Shown here: piece after piece, positions 27,329 to 39,002 of the stretch | Layout of the letters: every line of letters starts with the position of its first letter | Position numbering within the stretch: position 1 is the first letter of the stretch | Assembly (NCBI RefSeq): GCF_001509555.1 | Contig: NZ_LMAS01000016.1 | Span: 1-64,000, forward strand | Length of the DNA: 64,000 nucleotides | Direction of reading: 5' to 3' | DNA from: Bacillus sp. FJAT-29937 | GTDB lineage: Bacteria; Bacillota; Bacilli; Bacillales; Cytobacillaceae | Made by a program: the position numbers and the translations under genes | Notes under the pieces: model-generated | Told to the model about the DNA's origin: nothing | Database searches by the model: none | The model's input: the letters and a program-made list of their open reading frames with translations, nothing else

Positions 27329-27868
27329 TTACTTTTGGAACGGCATTCCAAATTGAGTTAAAAGTTCACGAGCTTCTTCATCAGTATTAGCTGTAGTTAC
27401 GATAACAATATCCATACCACGAACTTTGTTTACTTTATCGTAATCAATCTCAGGGAAGATTAACTGCTCTTTAACACCTAAAGTATAGTTTCCACGTCCG
27501 TCAAAAGACTTCTTGGAAATACCGCGGAAGTCACGTACACGTGGAAGTGATACAGAGACTAACTTATCGAAGAACTCATACATACGCTCTCCACGAAGTG
27601 TAACTTTAGCACCGATCGGCATACCTTCACGAAGACGGAATCCAGCGATAGAGTTTTTCGCACGAGTTACAACTGGTTTTTGACCAGCTAAAAGTGCTAA
27701 CTCTTCAACCGCATTGTCTAATGCTTTAGCGTTTTGAACAGCATCACCAACACCCATGTTGATAACGATTTTATCAATCGCAGGTACTTGCATAATTGAT
27801 TTATAGTTGAACTTGCTCATAAGAGCAGGAGTAATTTCTTTTTTATACTTTTCTTTTAGGCGGCTCAT
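27329..27868 (-). CDS. rplE: 50S ribosomal protein L5
   Basis: L5, 179 residues, a 5S rRNA-binding protein of the central protuberance. It contains [34 protein letters not shown] and the conserved end [17 protein letters not shown]. Confidence 0.98.
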   Translation of the reverse strand: MSRLKEKYKKEITPALMSKFNYKSIMQVPAIDKIVINMGVGDAVQNAKALDNAVEELALLAGQKPVVTRAKNSIAGFRLREGMPIGAKVTLRGERMYEFFDKLVSVSLPRVRDFRGISKKSFDGRGNYTLGVKEQLIFPEIDYDKVNKVRGMDIVIVTTANTDEEARELLTQFGMPFQK

Positions 27869-27894
27869 TCATTTTACCTCCCTTCTTCTATAAA

Positions 27895-28206
27895 CTATTT
27901 ATCTAGAACTTCACCGGATTTTGTTGCTACACGTACTTTTTTGCCATCAACCGTTTTATAGCCTACCCGTGTTGGGTTGCCAGACTTAGGGTCAACAGGC
28001 ATAACGTTTGATACATGAATTGGAGCCTCTTGGCTAATGATCCCGCCTTGCGGATTCACTTGGGATGGCTTGGAATGTTTTTTCACAATGTTTACTCCTT
28101 CAACAAGAACACGGTCTTGTTTAGGGAACGCTGCAAGAATGACACCCGTTTTGCCTTTATCCTTACCAGAGATGACCATAACTTTGTCACCTTTTTTCAC
28201 ATGCAT
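27895..28206 (-). CDS. rplX: 50S ribosomal protein L24
   Basis: L24, 103 residues, one of the two assembly-initiator proteins of the 50S subunit. The KOW motif [19 protein letters not shown] is at the N terminus. The ATG at 28206 (MHVKKGD) follows GGAGG by eight bases; a longer reading from 28230 would cover the binding site. Confidence 0.98.
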   Translation of the reverse strand: MHVKKGDKVMVISGKDKGKTGVILAAFPKQDRVLVEGVNIVKKHSKPSQVNPQGGIISQEAPIHVSNVMPVDPKSGNPTRVGYKTVDGKKVRVATKSGEVLDK

Positions 28207-28241
28207 CAGTAAGCACCTCCTTAAAGGCAATTTAGTTTGAA

Positions 28242-28610
28242 TTATAGAACTTCTGGAGCTAAAGAAATAATTTTCATGAAGTTGCTGTCGCGTAGTTCAC
28301 GAGCAACAGGTCCGAAGATACGAGTTCCACGAGGACCCTTATCGTCACGAATAATTACACATGCGTTTTCATCAAAACGAATGTAAGTACCGTCATTACG
28401 GCGTACACCGCTCTTTGTCCGAACAACTACTGCTTTAACAACATCACCTTTTTTAACAACGCCACCTGGTGTTGCTTGTTTCACTGTACAAACGATAATA
28501 TCACCAATGTTAGCGTACTTGCGGCCAGTGCCACCAAGAACTTTAATTGTAAGTACTTCACGAGCACCAGAGTTGTCAGCAACTTTCAAACGTGATTCCT
28601 GTTGAATCAT
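28242..28610 (-). CDS. rplN: 50S ribosomal protein L14
   Basis: L14, 122 residues, with [19 protein letters not shown] and [16 protein letters not shown]. It forms inter-subunit bridges and is the docking site for the silencing factor RsfS. Confidence 0.98.
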   Translation of the reverse strand: MIQQESRLKVADNSGAREVLTIKVLGGTGRKYANIGDIIVCTVKQATPGGVVKKGDVVKAVVVRTKSGVRRNDGTYIRFDENACVIIRDDKGPRGTRIFGPVARELRDSNFMKIISLAPEVL

Positions 28611-28651
28611 GTGTGTAACCTCCCTTCGGAATTAAACTCTTTTCCGAACAA

Positions 28652-28915
28652 TTAGATAATAACTGCTTTTTCTACTACTTCTACAAGGCGGAAGCGTTTT
28701 GTAGCTGAAAGCGGACGAGTTTCCATAATACGGACGATATCGCCAGTTTTCGCTGTGTTTTGCTCATCATGAGCTTTGAATTTTTTAGAGTACTTAACGC
28801 GTTTACCGTATAAAGGGTGCTTTTTGTAAGTTTCAACAAGAACAGTAACAGTCTTATCCATCTTGTCTGAAACAACACGCCCAGTGTAAACTTTGCGTTG
28901 GTTGCGTTCACTCAT
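28652..28915 (-). CDS. rpsQ: 30S ribosomal protein S17
   Basis: S17, 87 residues, an OB-fold primary 16S rRNA binder, starting [20 protein letters not shown] and containing [16 protein letters not shown]. It lies between rpmC and rplN. Confidence 0.98.
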   Translation of the reverse strand: MSERNQRKVYTGRVVSDKMDKTVTVLVETYKKHPLYGKRVKYSKKFKAHDEQNTAKTGDIVRIMETRPLSATKRFRLVEVVEKAVII

Positions 28916-28936
28916 TGTGCGAACCTCCTCTCAATT

Positions 28937-29561
<625 letters not shown>

Positions 29562-29562
29562 A

Positions 29563-30579
<1,017 letters not shown>

Positions 30580-30582
30580 TCA

Positions 30583-30861
30583 TTAACGTCTTGTTTTCTT
30601 ATCATCATTGCCATGCCCTTTGTAAGCGCGAGTTGGAGCGAATTCTCCAAGCTTGTGGCCTACCATGTCTTCAGTGACATATACAGGAACGTGTTTACGA
30701 CCATCGTAAACTGCAATTGTGTGTCCGATGAATTGCGGGAAGATCGTAGAACGGCGAGACCAAGTTTTGATAACTTGTTTGCCATCAGTTTCATTTAGCT
30801 TTTCGATCTTTGTCATTAAATGATCATCAACAAAAGGTCCTTTTTTTAAGCTGCGACCCAT
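30583..30861 (-). CDS. rpsS: 30S ribosomal protein S19
   Basis: S19, 92 residues, with [16 protein letters not shown] and the conserved C-terminal [17 protein letters not shown]. It sits in the 30S head beside S13. Confidence 0.98.
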   Translation of the reverse strand: MGRSLKKGPFVDDHLMTKIEKLNETDGKQVIKTWSRRSTIFPQFIGHTIAVYDGRKHVPVYVTEDMVGHKLGEFAPTRAYKGHGNDDKKTRR

Positions 30862-30921
30862 GAGTGAACCTCCCTTCGCGATTGATCTACGGTTCCATAT
30901 GTGAACCGTAGGACAATCCCG

Positions 30922-31752
30922 TTATTTTTTACGGCGACGAACAATAAACTTATCCGACTTGTTTGATTTTTTGCGTGTTTTGAAACCAAGTGTTGGTTTG
31001 CCCCAAGGAGTCATTGGAGACTTACGTCCGATTGGTGAACGTCCTTCACCACCACCATGTGGGTGATCGTTAGGGTTCATTACAGATCCACGCACTGCTG
31101 GGCGCTTACCTAACCAGCGGGAACGTCCTGCTTTACCGATGTTAATAAGCTCGTGTTGCTCGTTTCCAACTTGACCGATTGTTGCACGGCAAGTAGCAAG
31201 GATCATACGTACTTCGCCAGAGTTTAGACGAACAAGAACATATTTGCCTTCTTTACCAAGAACTTGAGCAGAAGTACCTGCAGAACGGACTAATTGTCCA
31301 CCTTTACCAGGTTTTAACTCGATGTTATGGATTACAGTACCCATTGGAATGTTTATTAATGGCAGTGCGTTACCCACTTTAATGTCAGCCTCTGGACCAG
31401 ACATTACTTCCATACCTACTTCTAGGTTTTTAGGAGCTAGGATGTAGCGCTTTTCACCATCTACATAGTTGATTAGTGCAATTCTTGATGAACGGTTTGG
31501 ATCATATTCGATCGTAGCAACGCGTCCTGGAATGCCATCTTTGTTACGTTTAAAATCGATAATACGATACTGGCGTTTATGACCGCCGGCTTGATGACGA
31601 ACAGTTATCTTACCTTGGTTGTTGCGGCCTGCTTTTTTATTTAATGGAGCTAACAGGGATTTTTCGGGTTTATCAGTAGTGATTTCTTCGAAAGTGAAAC
31701 CTGTCATTCCGCGACGACCATTAGAGGTAGGTTTATACTTTTTAATCGCCAT
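30922..31752 (-). CDS. rplB: 50S ribosomal protein L2
   Basis: L2, 276 residues, a highly conserved protein needed for peptidyl-transferase assembly. It includes an OB fold ([16 protein letters not shown]), an SH3-like domain and the active-centre loop [17 protein letters not shown] with its invariant His. Confidence 0.98.
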   Translation of the reverse strand: MAIKKYKPTSNGRRGMTGFTFEEITTDKPEKSLLAPLNKKAGRNNQGKITVRHQAGGHKRQYRIIDFKRNKDGIPGRVATIEYDPNRSSRIALINYVDGEKRYILAPKNLEVGMEVMSGPEADIKVGNALPLINIPMGTVIHNIELKPGKGGQLVRSAGTSAQVLGKEGKYVLVRLNSGEVRMILATCRATIGQVGNEQHELINIGKAGRSRWLGKRPAVRGSVMNPNDHPHGGGEGRSPIGRKSPMTPWGKPTLGFKTRKKSNKSDKFIVRRRKK

Positions 31753-31778
31753 TTCATTTCCCTCCTCTTCAAATAATA

Positions 31779-32063
31779 TTAAACTTCAAAGAATTCGATT
31801 TCTTTGCTGTCTGCTGTTAATTTAACAATTGCTTTACGACGCTTGTTAGTGTATCCGCCAAAACGTCCCATACGCTTGAATTTACCTTTGTAGTTCATAA
31901 CGTTTACTTTCTCAACTTTAACACCGAAGATTGTTTCTACAGCGTCTTTTACTTGAGTTTTGTTAGCTCTAACGTCAACTTCAAAAGTATATTTTTTATC
32001 GGCCATTATATCAGAAGAAGCTTCAGTAATTACGGGGCGCTTAATGATATCGCGTGCATCCAT
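31779..32063 (-). CDS. rplW: 50S ribosomal protein L23
   Basis: L23, 94 residues, the main docking site for trigger factor and SRP at the tunnel exit. It contains [15 protein letters not shown] and the loop [17 protein letters not shown]. Its ATG overlaps the rplD stop (TAATG). Confidence 0.98.
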   Translation of the reverse strand: MDARDIIKRPVITEASSDIMADKKYTFEVDVRANKTQVKDAVETIFGVKVEKVNVMNYKGKFKRMGRFGGYTNKRRKAIVKLTADSKEIEFFEV

Positions 32064-32686
32064 TATGCAAGCACCTCCTCTACTTTTTCAACTGCTGCTT
32101 TCGTCATGATTAGTTTATCATGATTTAAAACGTCCAAAACGTTGATTCCTGTAGCAGTTACAACAGTTACACCAGGGATGTTACGAGCAGATAATGCTAC
32201 GTTTTCATCAAGGTCTGCTGTTACAATAAGTGCTTTGGATTCAACAGAAAGTCCTTTTAAAACACCTTTAAAGTCTTTTGTTTTTGGAGTTTCGAAAGCA
32301 AGGCTTTCTAATACTAAAATGTTTTCTGCTAACACTTTAGAAGATAATGCTGATTTGATTGCTAAGCGACGAACTTTTTTAGGAAGCTTGTAGCTGTAGC
32401 TGCGTGGAACAGGACCAAACACAGTACCACCGCCACGCCATTGTGGTGAACGGATAGAACCTTGACGTGCACGGCCAGTGCCTTTTTGGCGCCATGGCTT
32501 GCGACCGCCGCCTGCTACTTCAGAACGAATTTTAGTTTTGTGAGTTCCTTGACGTAAAGAAGCTCTTTGCATAACAACCGCTTCAAATAGAACATGGTTA
32601 TTAGGCTCAATACCAAAGATCGTATCATTAAGCTCGATTTCACCAACTTGAGATCCGCTTTGGTTAAATAATGCTACTTTCGGCAT
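32063..32686 (-). CDS. rplD: 50S ribosomal protein L4
   Basis: L4, 207 residues, whose extended loop ([20 protein letters not shown]) reaches the tunnel constriction. In E. coli L4 is the S10-operon repressor, but Bacillus is not known to use this mechanism. It follows rplC. Confidence 0.98.
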   Translation of the reverse strand: MPKVALFNQSGSQVGEIELNDTIFGIEPNNHVLFEAVVMQRASLRQGTHKTKIRSEVAGGGRKPWRQKGTGRARQGSIRSPQWRGGGTVFGPVPRSYSYKLPKKVRRLAIKSALSSKVLAENILVLESLAFETPKTKDFKGVLKGLSVESKALIVTADLDENVALSARNIPGVTVVTATGINVLDVLNHDKLIMTKAAVEKVEEVLA

Positions 32687-32713
32687 TCTTGTTTCCTCCT
32701 TTCCGACTTATTA

Positions 32714-33340
32714 CTATGCTTTAACCGCACTTTTGATTTTTAGTAAAGCTTTTTTAGATCCAGGTACGTTTCCTTTGATTAGTAATAAGTTGCGTTCAGC
32801 GTCAACTTTTACAATTTCAAGGTTTTGTACTGTAACTTGCTCTCCACCCATACGTCCAGGTAGTAATTTACCTTTGAATACACGGTTTGGAGCAACAGGG
32901 CCCATTGAACCAACACGACGGTGGTAACGTGAACCGTGAGACATTGGTCCGCGAGATTGTCCGTGGCGTTTGATAGCACCTTGGAAACCTTTACCTTTTG
33001 AAATTCCTGTTACATCAACAGTTTCACCTGCTGCGAAAATATCAACTTTGACTTCTTGACCAACTTCATATTCTCCTAAATTTACTCCGCGTAATTCACG
33101 AACGAAGCGCTTAGGAGCAGTGTTAGCTTTTGCAACATGGCCCTTTTCAGGTTTGTTAGATAGCTTTTCACGTTTGTCATCAAATCCAATTTGGATTGCT
33201 TCGTAGCCGTCAGTTTCAACTGATTTCTTTTGAAGAACAACGTTAGCAGCCGCCTCAACTACTGTTACTGGGATTAAGTCACCGTTCTCAGCGAACACTT
33301 GAGTCATACCAATCTTTCTTCCTAAGATTCCTTTGGTCAT
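32714..33340 (-). CDS. rplC: 50S ribosomal protein L3
   Basis: L3, 208 residues, an assembly initiator near the peptidyl-transferase centre. Motifs are [16 protein letters not shown] and the loop [19 protein letters not shown]. The ATG at 33340 lies nine bases after GGAGGT; the GTG at 33349 is less well spaced. Confidence 0.98.
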   Translation of the reverse strand: MTKGILGRKIGMTQVFAENGDLIPVTVVEAAANVVLQKKSVETDGYEAIQIGFDDKREKLSNKPEKGHVAKANTAPKRFVRELRGVNLGEYEVGQEVKVDIFAAGETVDVTGISKGKGFQGAIKRHGQSRGPMSHGSRYHRRVGSMGPVAPNRVFKGKLLPGRMGGEQVTVQNLEIVKVDAERNLLLIKGNVPGSKKALLKIKSAVKA

Positions 33341-33381
33341 TTCAGTCACACCTCCTAGATTGTTAAATTAAATTTATTTCA

Positions 33382-33714
<333 letters not shown>

Positions 33715-33745
33715 TTAAAATAGACATTCTCCGTGAAAATTTCCC

Positions 33746-33778
33746 ACACACTCGCCATGGCAAAGCGGCCGGGTGTGT
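33746..33778 (-). promoter_or_regulatory. S10-operon leader hairpin
   Basis: In the transcript ACACAC (33773-33778) pairs with GTGTGT (33746-33751), enclosing a GCC/GGC inner stem. It lies about 55 bases before the rpsJ start. The same GACACACCCGGCCGC element is, from memory, common ahead of rpsJ in Bacillus; its role is unknown to me. Confidence 0.55.
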
Positions 33779-33821
33779 CAGCAACCTTTCACTTCATCGC
33801 AGTCAAAGACCAACATTGTCT

Positions 33822-33850
33822 ATTATACAGAAAACACAAGTCAATTGCAA
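33822..33850 (-). promoter_or_regulatory. S10-operon promoter, proximal (sigma-A)
   Basis: TTGCAA (33845-33850), a 17-nt spacer and a perfect TATAAT (33822-33827) on the minus strand. Confidence 0.82.
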
Positions 33851-33892
33851 CATAAATTCCTGCAATTTCTATATGTCTTGCACACTCGTATA

Positions 33893-33921
33893 ATTATAGC
33901 GGCATTCATTCTAATTTTCAA
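33893..33921 (-). promoter_or_regulatory. S10-operon promoter, distal (sigma-A)
   Basis: TTGAAA (33916-33921), a 17-nt spacer and a perfect TATAAT (33893-33898) on the minus strand, about 70 bp upstream of the proximal promoter. Confidence 0.82.
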
Positions 33922-34047
33922 GTGTGTCTTCTGTAATCCAATAATTACATATCAAGTTGCTATCCATTTAAAAACATCATTATTTACTTCGACATACATA
34001 TATATAGAAGAAACAGAAATATTTCCATAGTCTATAAAAAAAAAAAA

Positions 34048-34085
34048 ATAAAAAAACCAGATGGATCGTCATCCACCTGGTTTTA
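34048..34085 (-). terminator. terminator after tuf
   Basis: On the minus strand AACCAGGTGGAT pairs with ATCCATCTGGTT (one G-U) around a four-base loop, followed by a long T-rich tail (the A tract at 34036-34056 on the plus strand). Confidence 0.93.
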
Positions 34086-34096
34086 ATATGAATTTA

Positions 34097-35284
34097 TTAT
34101 TCAACGATTGTAGCAACAACGCCAGCGCCTACTGTACGTCCGCCTTCACGAATTGAGAACTTAGTTCCTTCTTCGATAGCGATTGGAGCGATAAGCTCAA
34201 CGTGCATTTCAATGTTATCTCCAGGCATAACCATTTCTACGCCTTCAGGAAGATTACAAATACCAGTTACGTCAGTTGTACGGAAGTAGAACTGAGGACG
34301 GTAGTTAGTGAAGAATGGAGTGTGACGTCCACCTTCTTCTTTAGACAAAACGTAAACTTCAGCTTTGAAAGTAGTGTGTGGCTTGATAGTACCTGGCTTA
34401 GCAAGTACTTGTCCACGTTGGATATCTTCACGAGCTACACCACGAAGAAGAGCACCAATGTTATCTCCAGCTTCAGCATAGTCTAGTAATTTACGGAACA
34501 TTTCAACTCCAGTAACTGTAGTTGATTTTGGCTCTTCTGTGAAACCAGTGATTTCAACAACGTCCCCAACTTTAACTACTCCACGCTCAACACGTCCAGT
34601 AGCAACCGTTCCACGACCAGTGATTGAGAATACGTCCTCAACTGGCATCATGAATGGCTTTTCAGTGTCACGAGTTGGGTTTGGAACATACTCATCAACA
34701 GCAGCCATAAGCTCGATGATTTTTTCTTCCCAATCTGCTTCGCCTTCAAGAGCTTTAAGAGCAGAACCTTTAACTACAGGAATGTCATCTCCTGGGAAGT
34801 CGTATTCAGAAAGAAGGTCACGAACTTCCATTTCTACTAATTCAAGAAGCTCTTCATCGTCAACCATGTCACACTTGTTCATGAATACAACAAGGTAAGG
34901 TACACCTACTTGACGAGAAAGAAGAATGTGCTCACGAGTTTGTGGCATTGGGCCATCAGCAGCAGAAACTACTAGGATACCGCCGTCCATTTGAGCAGCA
35001 CCAGTGATCATGTTTTTAACATAGTCAGCGTGTCCTGGGCAGTCAACGTGTGCATAGTGACGGTTTTCAGTTTCGTACTCAACGTGAGAAGTTGAGATTG
35101 TGATTCCACGCTCTTTTTCTTCTGGAGCGTTATCGATTTGGTCGTAACCTTTTGCTTCTCCACCCATTTTCTTTGCAAGAACAGTAGTGATAGCCGCAGT
35201 TAGAGTAGTTTTACCATGGTCAACGTGTCCGATTGTACCAATGTTAACATGGGGTTTTGAACGGTCAAATTTAGCTTTAGCCAT
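34097..35284 (-). CDS. tuf: translation elongation factor Tu
   Basis: A 395-residue GTPase that carries aminoacyl-tRNA to the ribosomal A site. G motifs are [10 protein letters not shown] (G1), the switch-I Thr in GITI, DCPGH (G3) and NKCD (G4). Domains II and III complete the protein ([25 protein letters not shown]). It is the usual Bacillus single tuf gene position after fusA, and it has an extra promoter of its own. Confidence 0.98.
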   Translation of the reverse strand: MAKAKFDRSKPHVNIGTIGHVDHGKTTLTAAITTVLAKKMGGEAKGYDQIDNAPEEKERGITISTSHVEYETENRHYAHVDCPGHADYVKNMITGAAQMDGGILVVSAADGPMPQTREHILLSRQVGVPYLVVFMNKCDMVDDEELLELVEMEVRDLLSEYDFPGDDIPVVKGSALKALEGEADWEEKIIELMAAVDEYVPNPTRDTEKPFMMPVEDVFSITGRGTVATGRVERGVVKVGDVVEITGFTEEPKSTTVTGVEMFRKLLDYAEAGDNIGALLRGVAREDIQRGQVLAKPGTIKPHTTFKAEVYVLSKEEGGRHTPFFTNYRPQFYFRTTDVTGICNLPEGVEMVMPGDNIEMHVELIAPIAIEEGTKFSIREGGRTVGAGVVATIVE

Positions 35285-35377
35285 TAGGGAAATCCTCCTT
35301 TAATATATAAAAATTAAGTATTTTTTTGAGCCACGAAAAGGCATATCCCTTTCGCAGCCATGATGCTTACAATAGTA

Positions 35378-35406
35378 GTTATACTTGATTAAAAAGGTAA
35401 AATCAA
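35378..35406 (-). promoter_or_regulatory. tuf promoter (sigma-A)
   Basis: TTGATT (35401-35406), a 17-nt spacer and TATAAC (35378-35383) on the minus strand, just after the fusA stop. The leader has a hairpin GCGAAAGG / CCTTTTCGTGGC. It would allow EF-Tu to be made in excess over EF-G. Confidence 0.75.
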
Positions 35407-35412
35407 TTACTT

Positions 35413-37491
35413 TTATTCACCTTTGTGTTTTTTGATGATTTCTTCAGAAATTGATTTTGGTACTTCTTCATAGTGGTCAAATGTCATTGAGAACACACCA
35501 CGGCCTTGCGTGCTTGAACGTAATGAAGTTGCATAACCAAACATTTCTGAAAGTGGAACCATTGCGCGTACAACTTGAGCGTTGCCACGAGCCTCCATAC
35601 CTTCAACGCGACCACGGCGTGAAGTAACGTTACCCATAATATCTCCCATGTATTCTTCAGGGATAATGACTTCAACTTTCATTACCGGCTCAAGAATTAC
35701 AGGGTTACATTTAGATGCTGCATTTTTCAATGCCATTGATGCAGCGATTTTAAATGCCATTTCAGATGAGTCAACATCATGGTATGATCCATCAAATAAT
35801 TTAGCTTTAATATCAACTAACGGGAATCCAGCAAGAACTCCTCTATCTAATGCATCTTCAAGACCAGCTTGTACAGGAGCGATATATTCACGAGGAACAA
35901 CCCCACCAACGATTGCATTTTCGAATTCGAAGCCTTTTCCTTCTTCGTTTGGAGAGAATTCGATCCAAACATGACCATACTGTCCACGTCCACCAGATTG
36001 ACGTGCGAATTTACCTTCAACTGATGCAGAACCACGGAAAGTTTCACGGTAGGCAACTTGTGGTGCACCAACGTTAGCTTCCACTTTAAATTCACGACGC
36101 ATACGGTCAACAAGGATATCAAGGTGAAGCTCACCCATACCTGCAATGATTACTTCCCCAGTTTCCTGGTCAGTATGTGCACGGAATGTTGGATCTTCTT
36201 CTTGAAGCTTTTGAAGAGCTGTTGTCATCTTATCTTGGTCAGCCTTAGTTTTTGGCTCAATAGATAATTGAATAACTGGCTCTGGGAATTCCATAGATTC
36301 TAAGATAACAGGAGCTTTCTCATCACAAAGTGTATCCCCTGTTGTCGTGTCTTTCAAACCTACAGCTGCTGCGATATCTCCAGCATGTACGATTGAAATT
36401 TCTTCACGAGAGTTAGCATGCATTTGCAGAATACGTCCTACACGCTCACGCTTACCTTTCGTTGAGTTCTTGACATAAGAACCTGAGTTCAATGTACCAG
36501 AGTAAACACGGAAGAATGTCAGCTTACCAACGTAAGGGTCAGTCATAACTTTGAAAGCAAGAGCTGAGAACGGCTCACTGTCATCCGCATGACGTTCTGT
36601 TGCTTCATCTGTTTCTGGATCCACACCATTAATAGCAGGAATGTCCAGTGGAGATGGAAGGTAATCAACTGCAGCATCAAGAACTTTTTGAACACCTTTG
36701 TTTTTGAAAGCAGTTCCGCATAATACTGGATAGAATTCAACACTTAAAGTACCTTTACGAATCGCTGCTTTTAGCTCTTCCTTAGTGATTTCTTCTCCAC
36801 CAAGATACTTTTCCATTAATTCTTCATCGAATTCAGATACAGCTTCAATTAACTTTTCGCGGTATTCTTCAGCTTGAGCTTGATATTCTTCTGGGATTTC
36901 TCCTACTTGAATATCAGTTCCAAGATCGTTGTTGTAGAATGTAGCGTCCATTTCAACTAAGTCAATGATACCTCTGAATGAATCTTCAGCACCAATTGGT
37001 AGTTGGATTGCAGCCGCATTCGCTTGTAAACGGTCATGAAGGGTGCTAATAGAATATAAGAAATCCGCACCTAGCTTATCCATTTTGTTTACGAAAACAA
37101 TACGTGGTACGCCGTAAGTTGTAGCTTGGCGCCATACTGTTTCAGTTTGTGGTTCTACCCCAGATTGAGCATCAAGCACTGTTACAGCACCATCAAGCAC
37201 ACGAAGTGAACGTTCAACTTCTACTGTGAAGTCTACGTGTCCAGGTGTATCGATGATGTTTACGCGGTGACCTTTCCATTGTGCAGTTGTTGCTGCAGAT
37301 GTAATCGTGATTCCGCGCTCCTGCTCTTGCTCCATCCAGTCCATCTGAGCTCCACCTTCGTGTGTTTCACCGATTTTGTGGATTTTTCCTGTGTAGTAAA
37401 GAATACGCTCAGTTGTTGTTGTTTTACCGGCATCGATGTGAGCCATGATCCCGATATTACGAGTATTTTCTAAGGAGAACTCTCTTGCCAT
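35413..37491 (-). CDS. fusA: translation elongation factor G
   Basis: A 692-residue translocase GTPase with [10 protein letters not shown] (G1), the switch region [17 protein letters not shown] (G3) and NKMD (G4), followed by domains II-V. It moves tRNAs and mRNA after peptide-bond formation and, with RRF, recycles ribosomes. It lies between rpsG and tuf in the str operon. Confidence 0.98.
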   Translation of the reverse strand: MAREFSLENTRNIGIMAHIDAGKTTTTERILYYTGKIHKIGETHEGGAQMDWMEQEQERGITITSAATTAQWKGHRVNIIDTPGHVDFTVEVERSLRVLDGAVTVLDAQSGVEPQTETVWRQATTYGVPRIVFVNKMDKLGADFLYSISTLHDRLQANAAAIQLPIGAEDSFRGIIDLVEMDATFYNNDLGTDIQVGEIPEEYQAQAEEYREKLIEAVSEFDEELMEKYLGGEEITKEELKAAIRKGTLSVEFYPVLCGTAFKNKGVQKVLDAAVDYLPSPLDIPAINGVDPETDEATERHADDSEPFSALAFKVMTDPYVGKLTFFRVYSGTLNSGSYVKNSTKGKRERVGRILQMHANSREEISIVHAGDIAAAVGLKDTTTGDTLCDEKAPVILESMEFPEPVIQLSIEPKTKADQDKMTTALQKLQEEDPTFRAHTDQETGEVIIAGMGELHLDILVDRMRREFKVEANVGAPQVAYRETFRGSASVEGKFARQSGGRGQYGHVWIEFSPNEEGKGFEFENAIVGGVVPREYIAPVQAGLEDALDRGVLAGFPLVDIKAKLFDGSYHDVDSSEMAFKIAASMALKNAASKCNPVILEPVMKVEVIIPEEYMGDIMGNVTSRRGRVEGMEARGNAQVVRAMVPLSEMFGYATSLRSSTQGRGVFSMTFDHYEEVPKSISEEIIKKHKGE

Positions 37492-37542
37492 TGGGTCTTT
37501 CTCCTTCCTAGTATGAGTAATAGTTTGTATTGGGTATAAATC

Positions 37543-38013
37543 CTACCAACGATAGTGAGCAAATGCTTTGTTAGCTTCTGCCATTTTGTGAGTGTCTTCA
37601 CGTTTCTTAACAGATGCACCAGTATTGTTAGCAGCATCTAGAATTTCGTTAGCTAAACGCTCTTCCATCGTCTTTTCTCCACGTAGACGAGAGTAGTTTA
37701 CTAACCAACGAAGACCAAGAGTTGTACGACGATCTGGACGCACCTCTACTGGTACTTGGTAGTTAGATCCGCCGACACGGCGTGCTTTTACTTCAAGTAC
37801 AGGCATGATGTTTTTAAGCGCTTGATCGAAAACTTCCATTGGTTCTTTTCCAGAGCGCTCGCTAATAATATTAAATGCTGAGTAAAGAATTGCTTGTGAT
37901 TTACCTCTCTTACCGTCAACCATCATTTTGTTGATAAGTTTGCTAACAAGCTTTGAGTTGTAAATCGGATCCGGTAATACGTCTCTTTTTGCTATAGGAC
38001 CTTTACGTGGCAT
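37543..38013 (-). CDS. rpsG: 30S ribosomal protein S7
   Basis: S7, 156 residues, the primary assembly protein of the 30S head, with [16 protein letters not shown] and [21 protein letters not shown]7 autoregulates the str operon in E. coli; no equivalent site is claimed here. Confidence 0.98.
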   Translation of the reverse strand: MPRKGPIAKRDVLPDPIYNSKLVSKLINKMMVDGKRGKSQAILYSAFNIISERSGKEPMEVFDQALKNIMPVLEVKARRVGGSNYQVPVEVRPDRRTTLGLRWLVNYSRLRGEKTMEERLANEILDAANNTGASVKKREDTHKMAEANKAFAHYRW

Positions 38014-38057
38014 ATTAGTTCCTCCTTTCAGAAATTCTCTTCTTTATTTTAGTGAAA

Positions 38058-38480
38058 TTATTTTTTCGGTGCTTTTGGTCTCTTCTGACCGTACTTAGAA
38101 CGGCTTTGCATACGGTTAGCAACACCAGCTGTATCTAATGCTCCACGAACGATATGGTAACGTACCCCCGGTAAGTCCTTTACACGTCCGCCACGGATTA
38201 GAACAACGCTGTGTTCTTGAAGGTTATGACCGATACCAGGAATGTAAGCATTAACCTCGATTCCGTTAGATAAACGTACACGAGCATATTTACGTAATGC
38301 TGAGTTTGGTTTTTTCGGAGTCATTGTACCAACACGAGTACATACACCGCGTTTTTGTGGTGAAGAAACATTTGTTTGTGATTTTTTGAAGCTGTTATAG
38401 CCTTTGTTTAGCGCAGGTGATTTTGACTTATCCTCTTTTGTTTGACGAGGCTTGCGCACTAATTGGTTAATTGTAGGCAT
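38058..38480 (-). CDS. rpsL: 30S ribosomal protein S12
   Basis: S12, 140 residues, in the decoding centre. The two streptomycin-resistance loops, [13 protein letters not shown] and [14 protein letters not shown], read as wild type. A 104-bp spacer separates it from rplGB, with AGGGAGG-type signals before its ATG. Confidence 0.98.
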   Translation of the reverse strand: MPTINQLVRKPRQTKEDKSKSPALNKGYNSFKKSQTNVSSPQKRGVCTRVGTMTPKKPNSALRKYARVRLSNGIEVNAYIPGIGHNLQEHSVVLIRGGRVKDLPGVRYHIVRGALDTAGVANRMQSRSKYGQKRPKAPKK

Positions 38481-38584
38481 TGAATTGTCCTCCCTTCATT
38501 ATTTTGTTTAAGCCCACACATCCAGGTGGTTCATTTTGTTGCAAAAAACAAAGTCTTTGCAGAATCACTCTACAAAAACAGTTT

Positions 38585-38833
38585 TTAATTGATAATCGCA
38601 ACAGCTGCTGCACCAACATCAATTCCACATGCTTTTCCAAGCTTTTTCATGGAATCTACATAGTGAACCGGAACATTTACTTCAGATGCTTTACTTGCCA
38701 CATTTGCAATCACTTTCGCGTCTGCATCTTTGGCAATAATAATCTCTTTAGTTGTTCCTGTCTGAAGTGCTTTTACAGTTTGCCTAGTTCCTATTATTAC
38801 TTCTTTTGCCTGCAATACTTTTTCATAAGACAT
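38585..38833 (-). CDS. rplGB: L7Ae-family ribosomal protein (YbxF)
   Basis: An 82-residue L7Ae/L30e-type K-turn RNA-binding protein, with [23 protein letters not shown] and [19 protein letters not shown]. subtilis YbxF binds K-turns and associates with the ribosome in exponential phase. The ATG at 38833 is nine bases after GGAGG; the ATG at 38842 abuts it. It starts the str operon transcript. Confidence 0.94.
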   Translation of the reverse strand: MSYEKVLQAKEVIIGTRQTVKALQTGTTKEIIIAKDADAKVIANVASKASEVNVPVHYVDSMKKLGKACGIDVGAAAVAIIN

Positions 38834-38878
38834 AAGTGACATCCTCCAAAGTATCCAGTTAATAGGAGCACCTTTGCT

Positions 38879-38907
38879 ATATTACCATCTTCATTTTTCG
38901 ATGTCAA
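38879..38907 (-). promoter_or_regulatory. str-operon promoter (sigma-A)
   Basis: TTGACA (38902-38907), a 17-nt spacer and TAATAT (38879-38884) on the minus strand, upstream of rplGB and just downstream of the rpoC terminator. Confidence 0.88.
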
Positions 38908-38950
38908 CAAACAATCTTATATTTTTTAAAAAAACATGATGATAATACGT

Positions 38951-38989
38951 TTAAAAAACGGTACTGGCCAAGCGAATTAGCCAGCACCG
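38951..38989 (-). terminator. terminator after rpoC
   Basis: On the minus strand CGGTGCTGGC (38980-38989) pairs with GCCAGTACCG (38959-38968), followed by TTTTTTAA. It lies immediately downstream of the rpoC stop. Confidence 0.93.
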
Positions 38990-39002
38990 ATCATTTTTTA
39001 TT

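Noticed and set aside
38501..38584. A possible riboswitch between rplGB and rpsL
   Set aside because: Only short A/T-rich complementarities are visible and the region is inside a transcribed operon; no recognised motif.
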